A stretch of DNA of 64,000 nt. Origin: Punica granatum. Lineage: Eukaryota > Streptophyta > Magnoliopsida > Myrtales > Lythraceae. The notes beneath the pieces were generated by a model, which saw nothing but the letters and a program-made list of their open reading frames with translations, did not search any database and was not told the DNA's origin. Of this stretch, positions 11,943 to 23,400 are shown in pieces; position 1 is the stretch's first letter; each line of letters opens with the position of its first letter. The position numbers were made by a program, and so were the translations under genes. The stretch lies in NCBI RefSeq assembly GCF_007655135.1, contig NC_045130.1, forward strand, positions 30,314,605-30,378,604. The letters run 5' to 3'.

Positions 11943-12627
11943 GTGCAGCCAGTCCCCCTTTTTTTCTTTTAAATTGTGCTGGCTGGTTTAGTTTAATAGA
12001 GAGGGTCATTAAACAGGTCAATCTTCAGGGATACGTCAGCGATCCTTCAAATTACTAAACTTTGGCTTTGACCTGATAAATTTGTTACGAATTTAAAGAT
12101 TTGTGGATAAAAATGAATTTTTCATATTAAAAGGACTAAAAAAAACTCGTGTACTACCTTGGTACATAAGATTGGGTATCGTGATAGAATCATTATAATT
12201 TCAAGGATTTTATGTATTTTTGGTATTCAATCAAATTCTATTCTGTCGTTATTCTGTCCAATAAGAAAAAGAGGAAAAAAGAAAAAGAAAAAGAAAGAAT
12301 CAGAATCTCAATTTTAAGTTAAACCCCCTAAATCCATATCCTGTGTCAATGCTACTATCCCTAGTTTCTATATTGCGAATCAAAACACCCCCCCGCCGAA
12401 AAGTTCAGGGATATGGAAACTTCAAGGGTAACATACAAAGGCAACTGAAACTATATGATGCATTTTCAGATTGTCTTTAAACTTGAGGGGCCTAATTAAG
12501 TGGAAAATGACCCTTAAATAAAAGAGAATAATATATTTTTGCGCCAAGCAAACAGAATAATATATTTGCTTGATCATCGGAATGAAACTAATATCTGCTT
12601 TCTCTCCCTTTGGCCTCTTAAGTTCCT
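11943..12627. other. Intergenic DNA upstream of the F-box gene
   Basis: A+T-rich with purine runs near 12260-12300. I see no gene. The stretch probably includes the promoter of the F-box gene at 13104, but no confident TATA box was assigned. Confidence 0.4.
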
Positions 12628-13103
12628 AAAACCCTACACACACACACACACACACAGAGGGAGGGAGAGATTAGAAGGTGAATCGTTAGTTTCCATTAAT
12701 TTTCTCCCATGCAGTAAGTCTTGTTTTGTTGTTGTTTCTCTTGGAATGTCGTACGTACGTTTGCTTTCATAATCTGTGAATGTAAACAATAATGTTCCCT
12801 GTGCTGTCAGCTATAATGCTGATCCCTTAATGGCGTAAAATCATTTGTTCTTGATCTTATCTGCCAATTGTTTGATGAGATGCCTGACGGTATATATTTA
12901 CGAAATGTCATCCTCCTACTGAATTGTTTTTCTTTTCATTTTTTTCGTTCCGTGTGTCTTTGCTGATGGCTTGATTGCCGATAACTTTTGCTGTCTTGCA
13001 CATACGTGACTTGATGGACTGCTGATTAATGTTATTTGCTAAAACTTTTTATTTTGCCCCTTGATTGGCAGTTTAAGGTTGTAGGTCATAATTGGTATAT
13101 TCC
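12628..13103 (+). promoter_or_regulatory. 5' leader and leader intron of the F-box gene
   Basis: AAACCCTAC (a telo-box-like motif) at 12628-12636 is followed by a CA dinucleotide run and a GA-rich leader. A GTAAGT donor at 12714 and an acceptor (TTGGCAG) ending at 13071 would remove a 358-bp intron from the 5' UTR and leave the ATG at 13104. Leader introns of this kind are common in plants. Placement is inferred from splice consensus only. Confidence 0.5.
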
Positions 13104-14694
13104 ATGGAGCCGACTTCTGTGGTGGCTCAAGCTATATGCAAAAACTTGTCTGATAACCAACATGTGACTCATTCTAGTTGGCTTTGCGATCTGCCTGATG
13201 CGGTTCTTTACCACATCTTATCCTTCCTCCCTATGAAAGATGTCGTGACAACGAGCATATTGTCAAAGAAATGGCAATATTTTTGGGCTTCAGTTCCTAA
13301 TCTTGAATTTTGTGAAAGCGATTTCAGTGAGAGGTCCCTCTTCATGAACTTTGTCGACAGAGCTTTTATTTTTCGTGATAGGTCATCCATAAGAGCTCTC
13401 TCTCTCTCATGTAAGGTACGTCGTGATGCACCCCGCATCAATGCATGGATTACTGCTGCGGCAAGGGGTGACTTGGTGGAGCTCTCTCTAAACCTACAAG
13501 ATAATGAGCCAATCACGTTGCCTTGCCGCATATTTGGATCTGGAGCGCTGAACAAGTTTGAGTTGAATTCGTCTTGCATCCTTAGGTCTCATTCTTCAGC
13601 TTGTCTTTCAAGTCTCAAGGTCGTAAGTCTGACGAGAGTCACATTTGTGGATGATAGCTCAATCCGGAATTTGTTCTCTTCACCATTGTTGGAGGAGTTG
13701 TCTATTAAGCACTGCAAATGGATGAATCTGAAATCCGTGAGCATCTCTGCTCCTAAGCTTATGAAGTTGTCAATTGATGATTATGATGGCGATTTCTTGG
13801 AGGAATGTGTCTCGTATGACCGCCAAATAGAAATAGATGGGACTAGTCTCACTTCTTTATTTTATCGAGGTGAGCTGATCAATAGATATTGCCTTCGCTC
13901 TGCCTATCAGCTTGTCGAGGTTGAGATTTCTACTTCTGATCATCCTGCTCTAGGAGTAAAATTTGATCTAGTTGCCAAGAACTCATATGAGCTTCTTGGT
14001 AGTCTATCTAGTGTGAAAAGCCTAACTCTTTCTGAGGTGTTTCTCGAGGTATGCCTAATTCCATGCATTTTGTACCTACTGTCGATATAGTCGCAGCCTT
14101 TGAAGAACTTTGAGGTCAGTATTTAAAGAACACTTACATCATTTGGCTTTTCTTTTAGGATCTTGGGAGGAGGATTCAGCTCTTTGATGCAATTCCCGTG
14201 CTCAGCATGATGACCAAGTTGAAAGTGACAGAGGAGTACTTCACTTTAGTAGATTATCCCGCATTTTTTATGCTTCTCAGAAGATCCCCCAACATTCATA
14301 CCCTTGAATTTGCAGAGGTAATGATTTTTCTCATAAGATTTACTTGTGACGACATCATTATCAACACTCGAAATCGTTGTCGTCCGGCAAGGCAACTGAA
14401 AAGCCATTGTGGTTTCAGGCATTGGACTCGGCATATACGGAATCGATGGGAGAGGTGCCTCTGTGTTTCAGTACGCAGCTCAAGAAGATAGAAATTGGCA
14501 CTTTTTGTGCAACCTCTAACGAGTTTTCAGTGGTCAAGGCTTTGCTGAAGGCTGCGACTGCTTTGGAAGAAATGGTTATGCACGTCAAGGGGGATAACAT
14601 GGATAGAGATGCTATCTCGAAGAAGTTGATGGTGCTTCCTAGGGGATTGAATTGTCGAATAATCGTAGTACCAGATAGAGAAACTCAGGCATAG
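13104..14694 (+). CDS. F-box/LRR-repeat protein
   Basis: Three exons, 13104-14048, 14159-14317 and 14419-14694, join in phase to give 459 residues. Residues about 25-69 are an F-box (LPDAVLYHILSFLPMKDVV, then SKKWQYFWASVPNLEF), the part that would bind a SKP1/ASK adaptor in an SCF ubiquitin ligase. The middle holds irregular leucine-rich repeats of the plant F-box/RNI type (LSSLKVVSLTRVTFVDDSS, LEELSIKHCKW). The C-terminus (QLKKIEIGTF, ATALEEMVMHVKG) resembles the FBD tail of this large family. I chose the ATG at 13104; upstream in-frame sequence lacks another ATG. For exon 3 the acceptor TTTCAG ending at 14418 is preferred over an earlier AAG, because the fragment at 2.9 kb keeps only that site. 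Substrate unknown. Two broken relatives lie upstream at 2.8 and 4.7 kb, so this is the surviving member of a local cluster. Confidence 0.9.
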
Positions 14695-16042
14695 GAAGTG
14701 ACTCAGATGTCAAACATGATTAGGACTTATAGCATATTACCTGAAGTCGATATGTTTCGCCACATCTTCTATGAATTCTGAACATATGGCTGGTTGTCTA
14801 ACTAGGATGACTTGGAGCATAGGTTGGTGACCTTTCCTTTTCCTTTGATGGTTGCATAGTTACTCGACTTTCTTTTGTAGGTGACATACTATCCATTTTT
14901 TAACGTGCCGGTCGCATAAATTAGTTCATCACTTGCTTAAATTGTAAATTTAAAGGGGCAATGCTATTTATCCTGTTAGAAAACCAAACATGTTTAGGCT
15001 TCTTTTTTGTTTCAAGAAAAACGAACTCCAGAGTGACATTTGTTCTGCAGTAAAATCTCGGTTTCGGTCAACCGCATATCATTACAACAAATGAGCTAAG
15101 CTATTAGTTATTAAACGGAAAATATTAGTAATCTTTGTAAAATATCTCCTTGAAGCCAGTGTTAATTAAGTAGAACAAAGGCAAGGAGTGGTAACACCTA
15201 AAATCTCTTAACAACAAATGAGCTAAACCGTTAGGAATTATATTGACAACAACACAACAAGTGGATCTGTCGTTGCCTTCCTAGCAAGTCAATTAGCGCA
15301 AATATTGACATCTCAATGGATGTAGTAAAATGTTGCCTTTCGTTCACATGAGTGTATTTTTGTAATCATGGTATGATACAATCTTTTTTTTTCCCCCCTT
15401 TATGTTGTCAGATGACCAATTATTTATCTATTTATCGTCAGATGACCAGTTCAATTGTCCTTCGCAAAGGGGAAAATTTGAAGAACTGAGCAAGAATCGA
15501 ACTGGAATTCTCTTGCTTGGGACGTACTCTACTTGCTGCACTATCACTTCTTCAATGGCCTATGCAACAGGTTGAAGATAATATATATATATATATATAT
15601 ATATAATGAAAGCAAGATACGAGGTGGGTCCAGTATATATTCATACATAATATAAATATATTAATAGATTGCCTCAGAACGCTTTGTTTTTTAGTGAAAT
15701 TCAATAATTATATTTTGGTATACTTTTAAAATGAAATTAGTAACAAAATCTTCCAAAATTATTTTCGGTTACAATAGTCCATTTAAAAAGACAAAAACAT
15801 ATCATAAAATCTTTTGGATACTATAGTGATTTCCATTTGAAGGCAATATAATTTTCTGAATGAAATTTTCTAGATTTTATTTTTTGTATTTTCGGAGTTA
15901 TTTTTAATAAAAAATATTTTTTTTTAAGATATCTCATCATAAAATTTGATTTCTTGATTTATTTAATTTTTATAATTTATATAACATAATATACTTGAAA
16001 TAAATGAGAGGATTTTATAATATGTATAGATATTATTTAATA
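14695..16042. other. 3' flank of F-box gene and A+T-rich spacer
   Basis: The first 200 bp share homology with the DNA after the 3' fragment at 3.1 kb, marking the duplicated block. An AT microsatellite occupies 15580-15605. No other gene is seen. Confidence 0.5.
15580..15605. repeat. AT microsatellite
   Basis: About 13 uninterrupted AT units in non-coding DNA. Confidence 0.95.
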
Positions 16043-16315
16043 ATCTTGAAAAAGTGCAAATGTCTTTCCTTGCTATTTAAATAAATGCCTTTTCGTGCTA
16101 TTTTTAAATAAATGCCTTTCCGTGCTATTATTTAAATAAATGCATTTCCGTACTATTTTTTAAAAGTTGTGCTATATTTAGGAAAAAGTGCAAATATCAT
16201 ATCTTTCTATGCTACTATTCAAAAGTCATGCTATATTTAAGAAAAAAATGCAAATGTCGTGTCTTTCTGTGCTATTTTTTAAAAATTGTATTATATTTAG
16301 GAAAAAAAAAGTACA
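16043..16315. repeat. Composite tandem repeat built on a 'GTGCTATTTTT' core
   Basis: The first part has four units of about 28 bp related to ATAAATGCCTTTCCGTGCT. The second part has about three longer units that start near AAAAAGTGCAAATGTC and end TGCTATATTTA. Both unit types share the CCTTTCCGTGCTATT-like core, which suggests one repeat was extended into a higher-order one. Non-coding. Confidence 0.65.
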
Positions 16316-16888
16316 AAAGTCGATATTTTCTAGGTGATTAACCCTAAAATAAAATATGCTTTCCAGCCGGATGATATGTGTCCTTCCAAGTTCCAAGTGA
16401 ACTAAGAACTAAGTCGTGACAATGTCACTTAAGGGACCCGATGAATGCTGGCCTCTCATATCATATATTTTTTATAATGAATATTGGAATATTAGGCGGT
16501 AGCTTTAGATGATATATTTAACTAGTTAGTGTCTTTCAATCGAATAAATTATGCATAAATTAGTACATTTCTAATTATGGAATTTAATGTTGACTTGACG
16601 AGTCTCTTGCAATTGCTGTTTAAGGCATTTCGATCGACTATCATCATGATTGATCTATCACTCAATCATCCCTCTGTGTGAGAAATTGCTGTTTAGTACA
16701 TTTATACTGTGAATGATACATCAATTAAGGTTACAGAGATGATACTCAAATCAAAATTGACACTTACAATAAAAGACTAATCTATGTATACTATATATGA
16801 CTATTAATCTCCTTGGATTGTCTTCGAATATACATTAGCGAGACACTCCACATACACGTTGAACCAACCTCTGAGGAAGAGGGACGCC
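16316..16888. other. Unassigned intergenic DNA
   Basis: No gene, repeat boundary or motif was recognised between the tandem repeat and the hAT MITE. Confidence 0.4.
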
Positions 16889-16896
16889 GACCTACG

Positions 16897-17089
16897 CAGG
16901 GGCGGAGCCAATGAAGGAGCAGGGGGCAATTGCCCTCCCTGAACTTTGAAAATTTTAAATTTTACCCCAAAAGTATATGTTTTTTTTATGTAAAATTAGC
17001 ACTTTACCCTCCCTGAACTTTGAAATTTTTAAATTTTGCCCCAAAAGTATAAATTTGCCCCCCAGATAAAAATCTTGGCTTCGCCCCTG
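16897..17089. mobile_element. hAT-type MITE, copy 2
   Basis: The ends CAGGGGCGGAGCCAA and CTTGGCTTCGCCCCTG are inverted. A perfect 8-bp target duplication, GACCTACG, lies at 16889-16896 and 17090-17097. Internal sequence (GGGGGCAATTGCCC and AACTTTGAA) is shared with copies 1 and 3. It has no coding capacity. The perfect duplication and clean ends make it the best-preserved copy. Confidence 0.95.
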
Positions 17090-17204
17090 GACCTACGAAT
17101 AGTGGGCTAAGCTCTTAACTATATTCATAGTATATTGATAAAAACGTGTATATGTTATAGAATTTTATATCCAGTCATATGTGTGTTTAAATTGTATATA
17201 TGTG

Positions 17205-17675
17205 CACTGCAACAAAGTAATTTATTAGCAACTAATTACTCAATTTTAGTTGCTAAAAAGTCACTTTTAACAACTAAAATATTTTTTAATCATACATATA
17301 TTTAGTTGCTATGCCCTTTAGCTATTGAGTTGTGACAACTCATATGCAACTAAATTTTTTTAGTTGTTATAATACCAACTACATTTCACCTCTTAGTAAA
17401 GTTAAAAATGTAGCTGTTAAAGAATTCATTTAGCAACTAATAAATTCTTTAGAAACTATGATTTCAGTTGTTAAAGAACAAAATATATTTGCTAAAGTTT
17501 ATACCAACTAAAATAATTTGATTGCATTTTAGTTGTAGCAGCTTAGTAGCTAAAGGAATTAGCAACTAAATATATATATATATATATATATATGGTTGAA
17601 GTATATTTTAGTTGTTAAATGCGACTTTTTAGTAACTAAAATTGATCACTGCTGATAAACCACTTTGTTGCTGTG
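17205..17675. mobile_element. CACTA-like MITE
   Basis: The 5' end is CACTGCAACAAAG. The 3' end CTTTGTTGCTGTG is its near-perfect inverse. Many subterminal copies of TTTAGTTGCTAAA-type sequence occur in both directions, as in CACTA elements. Flanking trinucleotides are GTG and GCG, so the 3-bp duplication is imperfect. No transposase is encoded; an AT microsatellite lies inside. Confidence 0.65.
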
Positions 17676-18214
17676 GCGATAGAGTTTTATATCTAGGCAT
17701 ATATAGAAGGTACGAATTTGCATTCACCAACACATATTATAACTTGCTATTTTTAACTTTTCTGTTGATCATCTTTTTATGTCACTGCGACTTTGCCTTT
17801 ATCCTTCAGAGTAATGTTTTGAAAGCCGCTTGTATAAGTGCTTGCTTCCCAAATTCTTTCGAGGATATCATTAAAAGTCGAAATTTCATATGTTCGAGGC
17901 GTAGTCACGAGAAGCTGCGGAATGTTATCCGTTTCTTCATCGCTTATATTGGTCTGAGAGGAACCGAAGGACTTTTGAGGAGGACTTGGAGAATCCGATC
18001 TCTTCTATGCTTCCAGCCTTTATTTCAGTTTGGTTTCAGTGGATTTTTGCTATTCACGGAATTACCCCTTCTTTATGTAATTTGTTTACTTAATTAGGTC
18101 CATTTTCTTCCTTTTTCTTCTTTGTTCTCTTCTTTAATTTCTTGCAGCTCGTTTATATTGAGGTGCTTTGTATACCCCGTTTACTTTGTTCTTCACTCAT
18201 AAATGAGTTCAGCA
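17676..18214. other. Unassigned DNA with one long open frame
   Basis: A 151-codon open frame on the + strand runs from 17642 to 18097 and starts inside the CACTA-like element. Its product is rich in leucine, phenylalanine and arginine and has possible membrane segments, but matches no family I recognise. I do not call it a gene. Confidence 0.35.
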
Positions 18215-19465
18215 CAAGCCTTGCGCTGTGCTACCTTAGCTTTATCGTGTGAGATCTTCGACAATCATATCAAACCGAACCTCGGTTGGCCACTACTATC
18301 CAGCAAAATATTGGACACTTTCTTTTGAATATAAGTTCCAAGATCACCTAAAGTAAACGAGGAATTGCAGAGAGGGCCGTTGCTATCGACGGCACGGGGA
18401 AGCATGACAGTGATATGGATAACATAAATCAACTTATTGTTACTTTGGGGTGATACTCTGCAACTATCATCATGGCAATGTTCGGGATAACAGCTTCAAC
18501 GAACTGAACCACGTTGGGATGCCGAACCTTCTCCAGCAGCACTAACTCGTGCTTGAATGTATTTCTAATCACAAAACTATGCCAATAGTTTACATCAAAG
18601 AAGATACTTTCTGATGTATGGATCGTTTTTATCGTCTGTATCATTCAAATATCACATCGTCTCCCCGTATATCTTTGAAACTGGGAGGATACATTGGGGA
18701 TTACGTGCTCTCTATCAGATTCTGAAACTTTCTTGATAGTATATCTAGATGGCAACCTTCGGACCATTCCATTTAGCCACTTGATAGTTTCCCCTGTCAA
18801 CAGAAGGCTTATTAAAAATTGAGATCAAAAGCACTTAATAATCACGATATTATCGCATTAAACTTATCGAGAACAAGCTATTGGAGAGGTAGCATAATAG
18901 CCAGTTCTCATTCTCCTTGAAGGAGCTCTTACCCTTGGATTATCATCAGCTTCCGAACTGCAATTCCCAGATGATTAAGCTCCAAGATTTCTCGAGGATT
19001 TGCAGCGGCCATTGGTATCCTCCTGGTTTTCAAGAAATCATAACATAAAAGAAAATCTTCATAAATAAGTTTCATTCACGTCCTACAGGGGACTTCCGCT
19101 CCCTAAGCTTTCAATATGTTGTATGCTTCCAAATTCCAGTAATACTTGGCATCGGCAGCTGTTCGTCACAAGGTGGACTCATACAATTAAGACCAAAATG
19201 AGCCGGCGACAATGGGGTGGCCTTCTTAGGCTGCAATGTGCAATGCCATTCTCCCATCCAAGCCGATGCTGTTGCCGTTGATTCCTTCATTCAGCAAGTC
19301 CTCTACTCCCCCCCACGTCCCTTCTGCAAGGCATGAACAGCAGCTGCTTGGTCAACTTGAGGTTCTAAGGCACCATGAGCTCATACTCCCCATTGGATCG
19401 AGTAACAACTGCTTGCCAAAGCTCAATCCCAGATTGTTGCGCCAAGCCTACTCTGTCGTGTGAAT
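18215..19465 (-). pseudogene. Ankyrin-repeat / integrin-linked-kinase-like protein kinase pseudogene
   Basis: Reading the minus strand from 19465 down, pieces of a plant ankyrin-kinase (VIK/ILK type, Raf-like MAPKKK group C) appear in family order. KQLLFMPCRRDV and DLLNEGINGNSIGLDGRM precede ALHIAA (ankyrin repeats, about 19210-19340). Then come RLWGS-less remains ending KYYWNLEAYNILKA and MAAANPREI, and HELVLLEKVRHPNVVQFVEA with MMIVAEYHPK (18435-18560, kinase N-lobe). GDLGTYIQKK is fused to NILLDSSGQPRFG and LSKISHDKA at 18230-18400. Stops interrupt the ankyrin part, and the segment between QKK and NILLD, containing the HCDLKP-type catalytic loop, is deleted. Introns are still present, so the copy arose by DNA duplication, not reverse transcription. 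A parental gene should exist elsewhere in this genome. No kinase activity is expected. Confidence 0.85.
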
Positions 19466-20470
19466 TGCCTGATAGAATTTAATTTTGGATGAGGACGAAG
19501 AAATCAGAAAATCAACGAGGAAGAAGAAATCAGAAAATCAAGCTACTAACATGCCTTGCAAGATAATAATACGTGATGTGATAGCACCATCTGATCCAGG
19601 CAAAGATAACAGGCTATAGCACGAGGCATCGAAACAAACTCGGAACCACATTAACATTTTAATGGACCAAGAGATTGCAACACAAACCTACTGAGGCTCA
19701 TCCGGAGGGAACCGGTGGATATGCCTCGCTTTAACTGCAAAGCAATTTCCATCATTTTGCATAGACTCGGTGGATCAGAATTGACAAGGGGGGCCAAAGG
19801 GGAAACAGCCGGATGATGACGATCGAAATGTCTTGGCTTGGTCCGGGGCCAGAAAACAGGGGATGTATTAAATTTTAATCTGCCTGAGAGCGACTCCCAC
19901 CGGAATCCAGGCCGAGATTGTTGGAATCAAAGCTCGACGAATCGAAAGCTTCTTCTGGGAAAGGGGAAACTTCGATTTTCCATTAACAGTTGGCTCCCTT
20001 CATTTTCAAATAAATGAATAAATAATTCTATTATTAAGTTGATTTTGCTCCCTTAAGGCCTGATCCAATCAGTCAAAAGAATTAATTAAGAGCTGATCCG
20101 GAGCTTATCCGTTCCCTTTAAGCAATGACCACAAGATTCACAACCATCTGCAAGTCAGCGAACCAATGCTTAGTGATAAGAGTAAAAGAGTACAACAAAA
20201 AAAATTGATCTAACTAATAGAAGTCCGATAAACGGTTCTTTAAAGGAATGGGATAAATCTTTGATCTTTGTATAATGAAGTTTTCCTTCTAGCAGAAAAA
20301 CTTACAATGCTACAAAATTTCGGATACATCGCTTCCCACCAAAACTTTCATTGGTAGGCACAAAATTTTCAGGCACATCACTTTTGCATCGAAACCTGAA
20401 CTAACGGGCAGACTCTATACAATATCAATCGATAAATCTGTAAGCCAATCTGCGTTCCACAACTTACACC
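19466..20470. other. Intergenic DNA and 3' UTR of NRPA1
   Basis: No further kinase homology was convincing upstream of 19465. The part nearest 20470 should hold the 3' UTR and polyadenylation signals of NRPA1, which is transcribed leftward. No other gene is seen. Confidence 0.45.
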
Positions 20471-23400
20471 TCAAACTTCAATTTTCTGCAACAGATCAAA
20501 AGATCCCGTGCCCATATTAACGGGCAACCCCAGGCAAATCCTTGAGGATGGGGTCTCCAAATTATCTACCTCCCCATGACAGGCTGCCTCGACTATGAAC
20601 TTTGAGGCCGTCTCGAACGACATCTTCCCGAAGGGCGAGACCGACTCCGCAATCCCGCCAAGCCTGCTCATCGGCCGGTACCCCCCTGACTGGGTCATAT
20701 AGTCTGCGATTAAAGTCAAATGCCGAATATCCACAGAGATACCATATGACTTGAACACGTGCTGGACCTCCCTCATGATGGTTTCTCGGGCAGCTTCCAC
20801 TCCATACTTTGTGAGCATTGCATGAATGTCGTTGGAGTAGATGTACCGGGTCTCGAGCACGTCTTGGAGTTGCCAAGTTGCGGCAAAGTCAACCCCATTC
20901 GTCTGGATGGCCGGGATTGATTCCTTCTCCCTGGGCTTGATCTCCTCTCGGTTCTTGGGGTCATCTCCATAGTAGATGACTTGGTTCTCCTTGCAGGTGA
21001 TCACTTGGCAGCTCTCGATCTTTCCGCAGCTCCTGATGTACACCCTCTTGGCCACTTTCTGAGCAATCTAGATCGGCAAGTAAACATCGTAGTTAGGCAG
21101 AAATACTACCATAAGACCTCCATCAACACAGAAACAAATCCTCTGAGCTGTTTCTCATTGAGGAAAACAAACTACTACTCCAAATATATTAAATAAAAAG
21201 TCTTAAGCTCCACTTTCATAAGACGTATAAGATAGCAGTACACAGGATAACTGCGATCTAATGCATTTTTTCCTTTCTTCTGTATTTTTCTCGATTTTTC
21301 AAAAGAATGGTTGGTGAGACTGAGATCAATCTCCAATGAAGACCACCAAGCCAACAGATGTTGGCTGAGCAATGGAAAGATAATAATAATAACGAGGAGA
21401 GATGAAGGCTGAGAGTTTGAGTTGACGTGTCACATGACACGTGCTTATACTGTTTCTTTGAAAAATATCATGCTTATGCTGTTTCAACCTTAGTGAATCT
21501 CAATTTCTAGCATCTAGTATGAAGTATTGGTGAATCCCAAAAGTAATAATAATAGCCATATGAGTTAATAAATGTGTCTAAATGCGTATAATTGTGAAGG
21601 AAATGGAGACAGATATAAAGTACCTGTGCAAGCAGAATGTGAGGTTCATCGGTGAACCTGAAATGGACCTCAAAGTCCAATCCCTCAGCTTTCACATAGA
21701 TTGCTCTATCGGTCTCCTTCTTCGGGAATCCCTTGCTCTTGCTTTTATTCTTTGATTTTCTCTTTTTATCACCTTTCATTTGTTTTGAAGTTCCCTCCAA
21801 TTCCGAGGTTTCATGTAGGGCATCATCCTCCATTCTCATTTCATCATCTTCCTCATTACCCTCCCGTTCATTCTCCCCACGGTCATCTTCTTTCTCGAGT
21901 CCTCCAGCCTGCTGCCCCTCCGTGGCCCCATCTTCATAGTCCATGTCGTCATTCCCTTGCTGTTTACGCTTTTGCCCATCATACCCAAGATCCTCCATGT
22001 CATCCCCCTCATCTCCATCAACCTCGTCTTCGTCACCATTACTCGCATTCACGGTGACATCTCCTACATCACCTTCTCCAGTCTCAGATGCCTTTGATCC
22101 CGACTCAGGTGAGAAGTTCTTTATGCCACTGATTTTCGAGAGCAATAGGATGTGGGCTTGTATTGCATCTTCCAGGGCCCTTAAGTATGCAGATTCTAGA
22201 ACCTCCTCACATCGTGTTATGGAGCAGACTTTTGGTTTGTTGAGCTTCATTTTCAGCTTGTAGATTCTGCAAATAAGGTGGTCTTGAACTTCGAATGGGA
22301 CAAGTGCTACTTCCATGCTGTCTATCAGATCAGCCACAGCAAGCTTCTTCAACTTCTGAGCAAGGAGAGCAGCATCTTCCCTGAATATAAAAGATAAACT
22401 TCTCCATCAGCACAAAATGATAATTTTACAATCTAGAGAGAATGAAAATAGAAGAGAAAGCAGATCAATTCGTATTGATGATAGAGGTCCACAGGATCAA
22501 CATCATTGATAGCTCTAGTGCCCTCATAAGAGAAGCCGCTAGGAAAATTTACAATCGTTGCCAATCAGAACTTCAACATGGTTTCAATCACTCCTGGTGC
22601 CCCTTTTGCCCTTCATGCCCATATCATGGCAAACAACATAATTGGCGAACATAAAAGAAGCTCTATGAAGAGCACAAAGAAGAATGACAACACCCACAAA
22701 AATATATGGTATAAAGAAATATCACAGACGAAACTCCATCTCTCTCATCATGCTAAATTTCTTCCCCTCCTAGATTTGGCTTGCCACTCCCTCCTTTACC
22801 ATCCAGAATTTCTTTCCTTTTAATCCAACTGCTACACCGACTAGTGTCAAATTTTCCATTAGTGCTAATGATACAGCATATCTTCTTTTAACGAAAAAGT
22901 GTAAATCTACAGAACAATCTATGTTTAGTAACACATCAGCCTACCATAAGACAAATCGAAGGACATTGTTCAGCAATAAGATAGACACTCACTTTGAACT
23001 CCCCTCCCTTAGGGGACAAGTCATAATTGGCGTCTTTATCTCGGCAGAGGCACTCATCAGTATCTCTTGCAGGCGCGGGATCCCAAGCGTCACATTCATC
23101 TCTCCTCGGCCCGCATGATGGAAAGTGTTTAATCTGGAATTAAAACGAAAGTCAGTGCAATTAGAGTGACCCTTCATATTTCATAACCTAGAGACAATTA
23201 ACAGACTTAATGGGCAGTCAATCACAGACCAAAGCATGAAATAAAACACAAAGTCTATGCTAAAGAACAAAAGAAATACAAGAAAGGAACAAACAGAAGC
23301 GATTATTGCAGAGATAATTAGAAATTACGTCATTTGAGTTGAGGGTTCCCCAACAGACTGAGCAGCGACTACACCAACCGGCTCCCCCGGCTGGGCAAGG

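Noticed and set aside
11604..12058. Open frames on both strands
   Set aside because: They arise from the G+C-rich inverted repeat and mirror each other across the palindrome.
17642..18097. 151-codon open frame with possible membrane segments
   Set aside because: It starts inside the CACTA-like element, has no recognised homologue and no clear promoter or codon pattern; chance is enough to explain it.
18429..18644. Functional small kinase
   Set aside because: Only part of the N-lobe is present, the catalytic loop is deleted and stops lie upstream; it belongs to the pseudogene.
21701..22263. Plus-strand Ser/Pro/His-rich proteins
   Set aside because: Antisense shadows of the acidic NRPA1 exon 20.
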